Positions 30,686 through 38,053 of a DNA stretch of 38,053 bases are shown piece by piece (the stretch's first letter is position 1; each line of letters opens with the position of its first letter). Below the pieces are notes generated by a model, which was not told the DNA's origin, did not search any database, and worked only from the letters and a program-made list of their open reading frames with translations. The position numbers and the translations under genes were made by a program. The DNA comes from CAYSPT01 sp964432985 (lineage in GTDB: Bacteria; Muiribacteriota; CAYSPT01), in contig CAYSPT010000049.1 of the NCBI GenBank assembly GCA_964432985.1, forward strand, positions 1-38,053, in the 5' to 3' direction.

Positions 30686-31036
30686 ATGACTCCAACAGCA
30701 GGTGTATGCAAAATCGCCGTTCCTGTTACCAACGGCAAACTGAGCAAGCTTTTGAAGAAAACCGAACAGTTTGCCGTGTTCAAGGTGGATCTGGTCAATG
30801 GCCAAATCGTCAGCAAGACGATTCTCAGGGCTCCGCTTCCTCAACCGGATTTAATACCCGGGTGGCTGCAGGACCGCGGAGTGCTGGTCGTGATCGCCGG
30901 GGGGTTGGAATCCAGTTCACTATCGTCTTTCCAGCAGCTTGGAATCGAGGTAATTATCGAACCTTCATCCAATTACCCGGGAGCCATTGTCCAGGATTAC
31001 CTTATCGGAGCACTGCGGCCTGAACTCATGCTGTAG
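30686..31036 (+). CDS. Orp-like protein (NifX family), fourth copy
   Basis: A 116-residue NifX-fold protein: CKIAVPVTNGKLSKLLKKTEQFAVFKVD, then APLPQPDLIPGWLQDRGVLVVIAGGLESSSLSSFQQLGIEVIIEPSSNYPGAIVQDYLIGAL. It most resembles the copy at 13528-13887 (PPHQPGLLPGWLFEQDVNVIIAGG) but has lost the GHCEQF Cys and His residues (KKTEQF instead), so cluster binding may differ. AAGGTG lies eight bases before ATG 30686. First gene of an operon with a PLP enzyme and a CCG-domain Fe-S protein. Confidence 0.83.
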   Translation: MTPTAGVCKIAVPVTNGKLSKLLKKTEQFAVFKVDLVNGQIVSKTILRAPLPQPDLIPGWLQDRGVLVVIAGGLESSSLSSFQQLGIEVIIEPSSNYPGAIVQDYLIGALRPELML

Positions 31037-31068
31037 TGGGATGATAAGTCATAGGGAGGCCGGACATT

Positions 31069-32535
31069 ATGATCGATTTGAGCATACATGAGGAGCAGCT
31101 CAGGCAAACGGTTAACAGGGCCCGGGAGCGGGATATCATCATCCCCACTTTTGAGGAGCAGAAGCATCCGGAAAAAATCCCTCTTAAGGTCACAAGCAGG
31201 ATTGAAGGTATCGGGCTCTGGGACATCGTGCCCGAAAACCTGTTCAGGATCACCTGGAAAAACGAGCCGGTGGCATCAGGCGGCGGATTCGGCGGGGTGA
31301 ATTACCTCGAGCTGCCTTTTTCCTTAACCGGGGTAGACGCCAGGATCATCTGCCTGGTCGGGAAATGGTTCCCCACCGGATCCCACAAGGTCGGGGCCAC
31401 GTTCGGCTGCCTGGTGCCCCGCCTGGTCACCGGCCAGTTCGATCCCACCAGGCACAAGGCCGTCTGGCCGTCCACGGGCAACTACTGCCGGGGAGGGGCT
31501 TATGACGCCACGCTCCTGGCCTGCGAATCGGTAGCGATTCTACCCCGGGAAATGAGCCGCGAACGGTTCGACTGGTTGAGCAAGGTGGCCGGGGAGGTCA
31601 TCGCCACTCCCGGGTGCGAGAGCAACGTGAAGGAAATATTCGATAAGTGCCGGGAGCTCAGGGAAACCCGGGACGACATCGTAATCTTCAACCAGTTCGA
31701 CGAGTTTGGCAACCATCTCTGGCACTACGATGTAACCGGCCACGCCATGTGCGAGGTGCTCGACGAGGTAATGGAAGAAGGCGACAGGTATGCCGGGGTG
31801 GTGCTCACTACCGGGTCCGCCGGTACCATCGGATGCGGCGATTTTCTGAAGGAGCGCTACCCCAACAGCCTCATTGCCGCAGGAGAGGCACTCCAGTGCC
31901 CGACACTGCTGTTGAACGGATTCGGCGGGCACCGGATAGAAGGGATCGGCGACAAGCACGTCCCCTGGATCCATAATGTTCGTAACACCGACATGGTTAT
32001 TGCTACTGACGACAGGGACTGCATGAGGCTCATCAGGTTGTTCAACGAGCCGGAGGGGAAGGAGTTGCTGCGTTCCATGGGAGTGCCGGAGGACCTGGTC
32101 GAGAAGCTCGATCTGCTGGGGATATCTAGTATCGGCAACGTCTTGAGCGCCATCAAGTTCGCCAAATATTATGAGCTTACCCGGAAGGACATCGTCCTCA
32201 CGGTCTTTACCGATTCGATGGAGCTTTATCAATCACGGCTTAAAGAACTGCGCGCACGATACGGTGAATACACTAGAGAAAATGCTGTCCGGGACTTCTA
32301 CGCCTGCCTTCTCGGACAGGGGACGGACAACCTGGAAGAGTTGACCTACTACGAGAGAAAACGGATTCACAACCTCAAGTATTTTACCTGGGTGGAACAG
32401 CAGGGAAAGGAATTTCTTGAGCTCGATGAACAATGGTACGACCACCGGGAGTACTGGGGCAGGATTCATTCCCTGGTCCCGGAAATAGACAACCTGGTAA
32501 GAGAATTCAATACAATGACCGGCCTGTTGAGATGA
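31069..32535 (+). CDS. PLP-dependent enzyme of the cysteine synthase/tryptophan synthase beta fold
   Basis: A 488-residue protein. The motif FPTGSHKVGAT places the PLP-binding Lys at 107. A Gly-rich phosphate-binding loop (LTTGSAGTIGCGDFL) follows mid-protein. WPSTGNYCRGGAYDATLLACE is the substrate-loop equivalent of the STGNHG region in fold-type II enzymes. It is longer than CysK (about 310) and matches uncharacterised PLP-dependent proteins with a C-terminal extension. Cysteine or sulfur metabolism is a reasonable guess, and might supply sulfur for metal-sulfide clusters, but the reaction cannot be read from sequence. GGGAGG precedes the ATG. Confidence 0.82.
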   Translation: MIDLSIHEEQLRQTVNRARERDIIIPTFEEQKHPEKIPLKVTSRIEGIGLWDIVPENLFRITWKNEPVASGGGFGGVNYLELPFSLTGVDARIICLVGKWFPTGSHKVGATFGCLVPRLVTGQFDPTRHKAVWPSTGNYCRGGAYDATLLACESVAILPREMSRERFDWLSKVAGEVIATPGCESNVKEIFDKCRELRETRDDIVIFNQFDEFGNHLWHYDVTGHAMCEVLDEVMEEGDRYAGVVLTTGSAGTIGCGDFLKERYPNSLIAAGEALQCPTLLLNGFGGHRIEGIGDKHVPWIHNVRNTDMVIATDDRDCMRLIRLFNEPEGKELLRSMGVPEDLVEKLDLLGISSIGNVLSAIKFAKYYELTRKDIVLTVFTDSMELYQSRLKELRARYGEYTRENAVRDFYACLLGQGTDNLEELTYYERKRIHNLKYFTWVEQQGKEFLELDEQWYDHREYWGRIHSLVPEIDNLVREFNTMTGLLR

Positions 32536-32569
32536 CTTTATTTACTGAACCGGAGAAGAGAGGACGCTC

Positions 32570-33628
32570 ATGATGAACAGTAACAACCTGAAGCAGTGGG
32601 AAAATGAAATGAATGTATGTATCCGGTGCGGATACTGCTTTGAAGGGTGTCCTGTATTCAAGGAAGGCCTATGGGAGACGGACGGCCCACGCGGGAAGAT
32701 GGTACTGGCCCACGCTCTTTTGACCGGGGCGCTGGAGCCCTCTCGATACGTAGCGGAAAAGATCTACCAGTGCACGTATTGCAAGGACTGCATTGAGCGG
32801 TGCTCGTCCAAGGTTTCCATTCCTGACGTAATGACGGCAGCCCGGGCGGACCTGCTCAACGCCGGCTTCAGTTATGATTCGCACCTGGCGCTCCTGGACA
32901 AGATCAAACGGAGCGGAAACATTTTCGGCAGGGGAATAGAATCTCCCGTCCGGGAAGGAGAGACACTGGTCCTGCTCGGATGCCGTTTTCTGGAAAGGAC
33001 GGAGGCCGCCAAGCGGTACCTGGCTATATTGGAGAAACTTGGCCTCAAGCCCCGGGTAGTGAACGAAATCTGCTGCGGGATGCCGTTTGCCGTCCTTGGT
33101 TACAAAGACGAACTAGCTGCTCACAAAGAGGAGTTCCGAAAACGGTTTCCCTTCCAGGAATTCATCTGCCTGTGCACCACCTGCGCGTTTTTCATCAAGA
33201 AAGCTTACCCCGATCTCAAACCGAAGTATGTCATCCAGGAGATTGCCGAACGGCTACCGGGATACACCACCAGGAACCTCGGGCTGAAAGCCACCTACCA
33301 CGACCCATGCAACCTGTCCCGAGGCATGGATATGACAGAGGAACCCAGGGCAATCCTCAGGCAAATAGGGGTGGACCTGGTGGAACTGCCTACCACCGGC
33401 AAACAGGCCGAATGCTGCGGCGGCGGGGGCGGCGTACTGGTCACCGACCGGGCACTATCGGAAAAACTGGCTGAAAAACGGCTGGAACAGGCTCTTGATC
33501 TCGAGGTGGAAGCCCTGGCTACCCTATGTCCTACCTGCGAGCTCAATCTGGGCAACGCCGCCGATCGCCAGGGTGGCACCATAAAGGTCCAGAACCTCCT
33601 CGACCTGGTATATGAAGCAGTAGTATAG
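32570..33628 (+). CDS. CCG-domain (Fe-S)-binding oxidoreductase subunit (HdrD/GlpC/GlcF-like)
   Basis: A 352-residue protein with two N-terminal 4Fe-4S motifs (CIRCGYCFEGCP and CTYCKDCIERCSSK), followed by two CCG domains: CCGMPF with CLCTTCAFF, and YHDPCNLSRG, CCGGGGGV and CPTCEL. CCG domains bind unusual non-cubane or 4Fe-4S clusters in heterodisulfide reductase and in lactate or glycolate oxidases. No flavoprotein partner is encoded nearby, so it probably passes electrons to or from another component. It ends the Orp-like/PLP operon, implying a redox function for that unit. The start may be ATG 32570 or 32573. Confidence 0.88.
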   Translation: MMNSNNLKQWENEMNVCIRCGYCFEGCPVFKEGLWETDGPRGKMVLAHALLTGALEPSRYVAEKIYQCTYCKDCIERCSSKVSIPDVMTAARADLLNAGFSYDSHLALLDKIKRSGNIFGRGIESPVREGETLVLLGCRFLERTEAAKRYLAILEKLGLKPRVVNEICCGMPFAVLGYKDELAAHKEEFRKRFPFQEFICLCTTCAFFIKKAYPDLKPKYVIQEIAERLPGYTTRNLGLKATYHDPCNLSRGMDMTEEPRAILRQIGVDLVELPTTGKQAECCGGGGGVLVTDRALSEKLAEKRLEQALDLEVEALATLCPTCELNLGNAADRQGGTIKVQNLLDLVYEAVV

Positions 33629-33665
33629 ATCTTTTAGCCGACGTTCCTCCTCAGCGGAATTAGAC

Positions 33666-33695
33666 CCGCGAACGGCGTCCAGGCACCGTCCGCGG
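33666..33695. terminator. Imperfect hairpin between convergent genes
   Basis: CCGCGAACGG and CCGTCCGCGG pair at nine of ten positions around a ten-base loop. It lies between the stop of the CCG protein gene and the end of the CODH-like remnant. No T-tract follows on either strand, so the terminator role is weak. Confidence 0.3.
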
Positions 33696-33704
33696 ACCTG
33701 AGTC

Positions 33705-34199
33705 CTAAATCCCCAGTTTCTTACGGTTGGCCTCGATGTGGGCCAGCATCCCGTCAGCAGCCTTTGCCGGGTCTTTCTCCACGTCCAGGCGACCGCCCGT
33801 GACGTCCTTGATGGTCGTAAGCAACGGGTCCAGCGTGCCTCCCAGGGCATCCAGGAGACTCTCAGTGGAGAAATCCACCACCGCCTCGCCCATGGCCAGT
33901 CCCGTGACCGGTTCTACCGCCGCGCACCGGTGCTTGAAGTTCTCGATTCCCATGTTGAGAAGCTGCGCCGCCTGCTCTTGAGCCTTGTGCGGGTGATAAT
34001 CGATTCTCTCGGTGATCCCTTCGAAAGCCATTAGTTCGCTCACGGGGACCAGCTTGAAGTTATACTTCTCAGCGTATAGCGGGTCGATGGGCATGGAGCA
34101 GTTCATGTCCGACACGAAGATATCCACGCAGCCGCTCGCCAGGACGGCCTACTGCATGATCCAGTTGCCGGTGAAACCGTAGAAGGCGTCATCCATCTC
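33705..34199 (-). pseudogene. Truncated carbon-monoxide-dehydrogenase-like (CooS/hybrid-cluster superfamily) gene
   Basis: The minus strand reads YGFTGNWIMQ, then an in-frame TAG (34149-34151), then AVLASGCVDIFVSDMNCSMP, AEKYNFKLVPVSELMAFEGI, AAQLLNMGIENFKHR and FSTESLLDALGGTLDPLLTTI. The order matches an internal part of CooS (GN..Q, VDMQC.MP, AIENF..R, LGG.LDPL). The 5' half is missing: near 34200 the sequence switches to a plus-strand HEPN gene. After LDPLLTTI the similarity to CooS stops and a Lys-rich end follows. It is therefore a broken gene, by truncation plus one nonsense change. The family call is from memory of motifs and needs a profile search. Confidence 0.5.
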
Positions 34200-34202
34200 C
34201 CA

Positions 34203-34583
34203 GTGTTGGATCATCTCCTGATAGTTGTTGAACGTGATCTTGAGCAATGCCAGGTTGATAGCCTCAGTTCTGATTGGCGTCTGAGCATCGCCTACAACGC
34301 CGCTTTGCAGGCAGCTAAAGCGGCACTGTCTGCCGCTGGATACCGGGTAACTCATGAGGCCCACCATTACCGTGTTATTCAAAGTCTCGCATACACACTG
34401 GAAGTCGAACCTGCAGTTATCAACCAGTTTGATAAGTTTCGGAAAAAGCGAAACATTGGAGTGTATGAGCGGACCGGAGTTATCTCTGATCATGAAGCCA
34501 ATGAAATGTTCCGTTTGTCCTGTAAACTACGAGATGAACTCCTGAATTGGCTAAAGAATAATTATCCTGAGTTGTCTGGGTAA
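34203..34583 (+). CDS. HEPN-domain protein
   Basis: The 126-residue protein has the look of prokaryotic HEPN proteins: VERDLEQCQVDSLSSDWRLS, AYNAALQAAKAALSAAGYRV, HHYRVIQSLAYTLE and FDKFRKKRNIGVYERTG. The usual N-terminal 15-25 residues appear short, and it starts at GTG exactly where the CODH-like remnant stops, so its 5' end may have been replaced in the same rearrangement. No nucleotidyltransferase (MNT) partner adjoins it. HEPN proteins are often RNases in toxin-antitoxin or defence loci. Confidence 0.7.
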   Translation: MLDHLLIVVERDLEQCQVDSLSSDWRLSIAYNAALQAAKAALSAAGYRVTHEAHHYRVIQSLAYTLEVEPAVINQFDKFRKKRNIGVYERTGVISDHEANEMFRLSCKLRDELLNWLKNNYPELSG

Positions 34584-34610
34584 ACCCTATTAAATGCTGC
34601 TTTCCATCTT

Positions 34611-34890
34611 TCCACTACAGCAACTGCTACAGCAATGCCGGTATAAAACTATATAATCAATAGAAATCATAGAGCCCGGAAGTCACTGTAGATCACTGTA
34701 TACAACTATGTAGAGCGCCAAATCTTGAATGGGGTTCAATGTGGTCTAATTCTTCGAATTTACGCTGGTTCAAATCCAGTCGCCCCGACTTTTACTTTTG
34801 TCTGGAATGATGAGGGTTTTCGCGGTTTTGTTAACTGAATATTCACTGGTTAAAAAATGGACTACTACAGCAACTAGGGTTTAAAATCCT
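34611..34890. repeat. Damaged att-like repeat, copy 1
   Basis: The region repeats 36852-37100 at roughly 80-85 percent. It holds two CTACAGCAA motifs (34615-34623, 34627-34635), then 16 bp of the tRNA-Pro 3' half (34724-34739). An insertion of 18 bp and change follow, then the rest of the tRNA 3' end and its downstream DNA (34764-34802), and one more CTACAGCAA at 34865-34873. No 5' tRNA half is present. I infer an old recombination junction. The rest of 34584-35083 shows no gene. Confidence 0.75.
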
Positions 34891-34981
34891 GTTTTCTGTT
34901 GACAGAACTCACACAAAACATCATAATTTTTAAGCAGGCTCTCGAAAGGGTGTCTGCCTTCCAATTGGGAAGTGGTTAACC

Positions 34982-35007
34982 ACCGGACGCTGCGTGCAGT
35001 GTCCGGT
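34982..35007. other. Strong 12-bp hairpin upstream of the AlbA_2 gene
   Basis: ACCGGACGCTGC-GT-GCAGTGTCCGGT pairs along 12 positions with one G-T. It is preceded by TGGTTAACCA. No T-tract follows; it might be a recombination or regulatory structure at the left side of the small cassette. Confidence 0.45.
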
Positions 35008-35083
35008 ATTTGTGTAAAAGGCCTATTGTGGGGTGTTCATTAAAGATTCCGAACGTGAAATATTCCATTACATGTGGTAAATT

Positions 35084-36781
35084 GTGCCTATGTTAACACC
35101 AGAAGAACTTCGAGTAATATTCAGTAAGTTGATAGCCCTTCCCAGTGAAACCGAATGGGTTGAATTCAAAGAGGCTAAAACCAATTACCATTTTGATGAG
35201 TTGGGCAAATATTTCTCTGCTTTGAGCAACGAGGCCAACTTGATGGGAAAACCTGAAGGATGGCTAATATTTGGGGTAACGGATAAACCTCCACGTCAGG
35301 TTTGCGGAACAAATTACCGTTCCCAACGGCCTGCTCTGGACAGACTCAAGCAAGAGATCGCTCAACACACAAACAATCACATAAGTTTTATAGAGATACA
35401 TGAAATAGCTTTTTCAGCCAGCCGGATAATAATGTTCCAAATTCCTCCTGCCTTGCGAGGAATGCCAACTTCATGGAAAGGACATCTATATGGACGCGCA
35501 GGGGAAAGTATAGGCCCATTAAGCATACATGAGATTGAACAGATTAGGCGGCAGACCGTCCTTGAAGACTGGTCGGCACAAATTTGTCATGAGGCCACGG
35601 TTAATGATCTTGATCCCAACGCGATTTCATTTGCTCGACAAGAATACAAACAAAAACATCCATCCCTTGCCGAAGAGGTGGAACAATGGGATGACATTAC
35701 ATTCTTGAATAAAGCAAAAATCAATATTCGTGGAAATATAACGCGAGCGGGGATTATTCTCCTCGGAAAACCGGAATCAGAACCATTTATTGAACCAGCC
35801 ATTGCTCGTATTACCTGGATATTGAAGGACAGTCATGGTGAGGAAAAAGATTATCGGCATTTCACTCCTCCGATGATATTAGCCGTTGATGAAGTTTTCT
35901 CTAGAATAAGGAATTTGACCTATCGTTATCTACCTAATTTCAGCTTGTTTCCAACTGAGATCTCCCAATACGATCCCTGGGTCATTCGAGAGATACTGCA
36001 CAATTGCATTGCCCATCAAGATTACACTCAAAGGGGGCGGATCAATGTTGTAGAAGAGGCAGAATCATTGATCTTCACTAACCTTGGTGATTTCCTCCCG
36101 GGGAGCGTTGAAGAGGTGATTAAGAGTGATGCACCACCGGAGCTCTACCGCAACCGTTTTCTCGCTGAGGCAATGGTCAATTTAAACATGATAGACAGCA
36201 TAGGAAGCGGAATAAGGCGGATGTTTATCAAACAAAGACAGCGAAATTTTCCCATGCCTGACTACACACTTCATCATCTTGGACGGGTCAAAGTTCGGCT
36301 ACTGGGCAAAGTGCTTGATGAAAGGTATACCCGGATGCTCATTGCCAAGACAGATCTCGATTTAATGGATGTTATTGCCCTTGATAAAGTGCAAAAACGA
36401 AAACCGCTTTCACAGAGAGAATTCAAGTCCTTGAAATCCAAGGAGATGGTTGAAGGACGTCGTCCCAATCTGTATGTTGCTTCAAAAATAGCTGCGGTCA
36501 CCGAGACAAAAGCTGAATACATCAAACAACGGGCATTTGATAAAAAACATTTCAAGAAATTGGTCATTGAATACCTTTCCGAATACAAGGAAGCACGGCG
36601 GAAGGAACTGGATAGACTCCTCATAGAAAAGCTTTCCGACGTGTTATCGGAGAAGCAAAAAAAACGCTATGTCACCAACCTTTTACAGGAAATGCGCCTT
36701 GAGAGAACCTTGCAAGTAGAAGGCTCCACCAGATGGGCCAGATGGCTTTTATCTAAAAACCCCGCAGAAAAAAGAAGTTAG
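35084..36781 (+). CDS. AlbA_2/Schlafen-like ATP-binding protein
   Basis: The 565-residue protein begins with an AlbA_2 (Schlafen AlbA) domain: EWVEFKEAKTNYHFDELGKYFSALSNEANL, GWLIFGVTDKP and GHLYGRAGESIGPLS (residues ~20-155). The middle has VIREILHNCIAHQDYTQRGRINV, FTNLGDFLPG and ELYRNRFLAEAMVNLNMIDSIGSGIRRMF, the pattern of the HATPase-like C-terminal part of COG2865 proteins. The last ~120 residues are Lys/Glu-rich and helical. It starts at GTG 35084 or ATG 35090; the ribosome site is weak. It is the only gene between two att-like repeats and is AT-richer than the central region. Such proteins are frequent in mobile and defence islands; the function is unknown. Confidence 0.82.
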   Translation: MPMLTPEELRVIFSKLIALPSETEWVEFKEAKTNYHFDELGKYFSALSNEANLMGKPEGWLIFGVTDKPPRQVCGTNYRSQRPALDRLKQEIAQHTNNHISFIEIHEIAFSASRIIMFQIPPALRGMPTSWKGHLYGRAGESIGPLSIHEIEQIRRQTVLEDWSAQICHEATVNDLDPNAISFARQEYKQKHPSLAEEVEQWDDITFLNKAKINIRGNITRAGIILLGKPESEPFIEPAIARITWILKDSHGEEKDYRHFTPPMILAVDEVFSRIRNLTYRYLPNFSLFPTEISQYDPWVIREILHNCIAHQDYTQRGRINVVEEAESLIFTNLGDFLPGSVEEVIKSDAPPELYRNRFLAEAMVNLNMIDSIGSGIRRMFIKQRQRNFPMPDYTLHHLGRVKVRLLGKVLDERYTRMLIAKTDLDLMDVIALDKVQKRKPLSQREFKSLKSKEMVEGRRPNLYVASKIAAVTETKAEYIKQRAFDKKHFKKLVIEYLSEYKEARRKELDRLLIEKLSDVLSEKQKKRYVTNLLQEMRLERTLQVEGSTRWARWLLSKNPAEKRS

Positions 36782-36851
36782 ACATAAAATTAGACATAGA
36801 TTTAGGCAGAGAAGGCTTTAAATCCCCAAGTTAGCACCAAGTTTGTTCTCG

Positions 36852-37100
36852 TTCACTACAGCAACTGCTACAGCAATGCCGGTAACAAATTATATAAATT
36901 ATAGAAACAGTAGAGTCCGGAAGTCACTGTAGATCACGGTATACCACTGTGTAGAGTGCCAAATCTTGAATGGGGTTCAAGTGGTCGCTGGTTCAAATCC
37001 AGTCGCCCCGACTTTTACTTTTGTCGGGGTTGATGGTGGTTTTCGCTCATGGGGCGGATGTACATTTCCTGGTCAAAAATGGCCTACTGCAGCAACACAC
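36852..37100. repeat. att-like repeat, copy 2 (tRNA-Pro 3' half)
   Basis: Two CTACAGCAA motifs lie at 36856-36864 and 36868-36876. The tRNA-Pro 3' half with its downstream DNA (36965-37035) is identical to 235-305. CTGCAGCAA is at 37087-37095. The D arm and 5' acceptor strand are absent, so this is not a functional tRNA. The flanking CTACAGCAA motifs could be integrase arm sites. I infer the distal junction (attR) of the island. The rest of 36782-37230 shows no gene. Confidence 0.75.
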
Positions 37101-37230
37101 TCATCAAAAACCTTGTTTCAGGTCCCAAAAACGTCTGGTTTTGGTCCACTCAGTGCTACTCTGTGGAGATAATACTACTGTGTAGAATCCTACTTGATTA
37201 TGCCTACTTGAAAACCCGATGGCTGTGTTT

Positions 37231-38053
37231 TCAAGCATCGATGATCTTTGTTGATAGATCTAAGACCAGATCATACGCCTTATCCAGATCGAATTTGGCG
37301 AAGTCTTCCGGTCGAAGCACCGGGCGGAGTTGCCCTTCCATTTGCCGCCTGATCTCTTCTTTTCGTTTTTCAGTTACATCGATTCCGGGAATACCCGGTA
37401 TTGCCAGTTTTCTGCTCACCAGGTTAATAAATTCCGGGGTATCAAAATTCAATCCGGTTACGCTTACTGCGTAGAGCAGATCATAAAAATCTCTGATTGC
37501 CGCTATATCTCTTGTTGTTGCCGCCCGGAATTTTTCCGCGTAGGTTTCCATAACTGACATTGTGTGTACGGTGAAGGTTGGCAAAAGAGACTGATTGCTG
37601 AAGGGATTCACTGCGATTGTCCGGGCGGCTGCCGCTTCCTGAGGGGTGAGCAGCGGTTCACGGAGGCCAATTTCTATCTTGATCGTTCCCGGTTTTTCGA
37701 TAATCCCGGAAGGATACTCCAGGGTGCCGATGTACTGCCGGGATTGGTTGTGTCCCGTCAACGGATTCGAGATAGTGACACCGGTAACTACTGATGAAAT
37801 GCGCGAGAATTCCTTCTTGACTGTAACCATCTGGTTACGTCGCTGGGTTTTGGCGGTCTCAACCGGCACGGGGATGGCAAAATCCAGATCTTCGCTGAGT
37901 CGGTAGAAATCAGTATGTATTTTGCTGAGACTGGTGCCGCCTTTAAACACCAGTGCCGTATCGTGAGAGAACAAATGCTGCAGGATCAGGGAGCAGTAGT
38001 AATCTTTTTCTATTAATGTTGCGGGAAAACCGGTGACTGCTTCTGAGTAAGTT
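37231..38053 (-). CDS. AbiEii/AbiGii-type nucleotidyltransferase toxin, N-terminus outside the window
   Basis: The frame is open to the window edge; the visible part reads EAVTGFPATLIEKDYYCSLI then LQHLFSHDTALVFKGGTSLSK and RLSEDLDFAIPVP. GGTSLSK and SEDLDF are the nucleotidyltransferase motifs (GGT and D-x-D-type) of the AbiEii family, type IV toxin-antitoxin and abortive-infection toxins. The later segments MSVMETYAEKFRAATTRDIAAIRDFYDLLYAV also match the family. The antitoxin gene normally lies upstream, beyond the edge. It sits just outside the last att-like repeat, so it may belong to another insertion. The 3' end is complete at 37231. Confidence 0.88.
   Translation of the reverse strand, partial: TYSEAVTGFPATLIEKDYYCSLILQHLFSHDTALVFKGGTSLSKIHTDFYRLSEDLDFAIPVPVETAKTQRRNQMVTVKKEFSRISSVVTGVTISNPLTGHNQSRQYIGTLEYPSGIIEKPGTIKIEIGLREPLLTPQEAAAARTIAVNPFSNQSLLPTFTVHTMSVMETYAEKFRAATTRDIAAIRDFYDLLYAVSVTGLNFDTPEFINLVSRKLAIPGIPGIDVTEKRKEEIRRQMEGQLRPVLRPEDFAKFDLDKAYDLVLDLSTKIIDA

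Noticed and set aside
34724..34802. Possible second tRNA-Pro gene
   Set aside because: Only the anticodon-stem 3' part and T arm are present, split by extra bases; no 5' acceptor or D arm.
36965..37011. Possible third tRNA-Pro gene
   Set aside because: The 3' half is perfect but the upstream bases do not form the D arm or 5' acceptor strand.
1..38053. CRISPR array or rRNA genes
   Set aside because: No regularly spaced repeats and no rRNA-like sequence were seen.

Overview
The window looks like the genome of a Gram-negative anaerobe, probably a deltaproteobacterium-like lineage (Desulfobacterota or a relative). It encodes two outer-membrane barrel proteins, a LolD/LolE/LolA-like set and an OmpH-like protein, which imply an outer membrane. 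It also carries sigma-54 control, many 4Fe-4S proteins and anaerobe-specific cofactor-assembly families. The two tRNA genes do not encode CCA. The central 27 kb looks GC-rich; the two ends look AT-richer and accessory.

Layout. 1-281: the 3' end of tRNA-Arg(CCT), a small double-hairpin repeat and a complete tRNA-Pro(GGG). 428-2601: accessory DNA with a decayed tyrosine integrase, a nonsense-interrupted small zinc-ribbon ORF and a TcmP/DUF5131 pair. 2830-5614: remnant of a sigma-54 activator, an OmpH-like protein and an intact PAS-AAA+-Fis sigma-54 activator. 5820-13094: an operon for a porin, a Zn/Mn-type binding protein, two ABC-3 permeases, an ABC-2-type ATPase and permease, and a His-rich membrane protein. 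13143-19508: two divergent operons matching the orange protein (ORP) system of Desulfovibrio (NifX/Orp-like proteins, Mrp, two MinD ATPases with ferredoxin insertions, DUF364, DUF5320). 19403-22414: ModA, a second DUF364 protein and a NapH-like polyferredoxin. 22874-25354: a NifU/IscU scaffold, Pta and a radical SAM protein. 25617-30211: a barrel protein, a LolA-like protein, an FtsX permease, a LolD ATPase and a Cys-rich secreted protein. 30686-33628: a fourth Orp-like protein, a PLP enzyme and a CCG-domain Fe-S protein. 33705-34583: a broken carbon-monoxide-dehydrogenase-like gene abutting a HEPN gene. 34611-37100: two diverged copies of the tRNA-Pro 3' half flanking a Schlafen/AlbA_2 protein. 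The window ends inside an AbiEii-type toxin gene.

The main result is regulatory. Nine intergenic sites from 4035 to 30608 have the -24/-12 architecture of sigma-54 promoters (GG-N10-GC). Each has one or two copies of an inverted repeat, TTGC-N6-GCAA, 65 to 200 bp upstream, and four of the five clusters hold two copies centred 31-33 bp apart. Three intergenic regions place two divergent promoters around one shared pair. A single sigma-54 activator gene (4220-5614) lies inside the region. I infer one regulon that joins ORP biogenesis to metal uptake, molybdate binding, Fe-S scaffolding, electron transfer and export of a Cys-rich protein. ORP operons under sigma-54 and a cognate activator are known in Desulfovibrio vulgaris; the breadth seen here and the added genes are what may be new.

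The 3' half of tRNA-Pro and about 35 bp of its downstream DNA recur at 36965-37045, and in damaged form at 34724-34824. This suggests tandem integration at tRNA-Pro, so the regulon may sit in an old, immobilised island.
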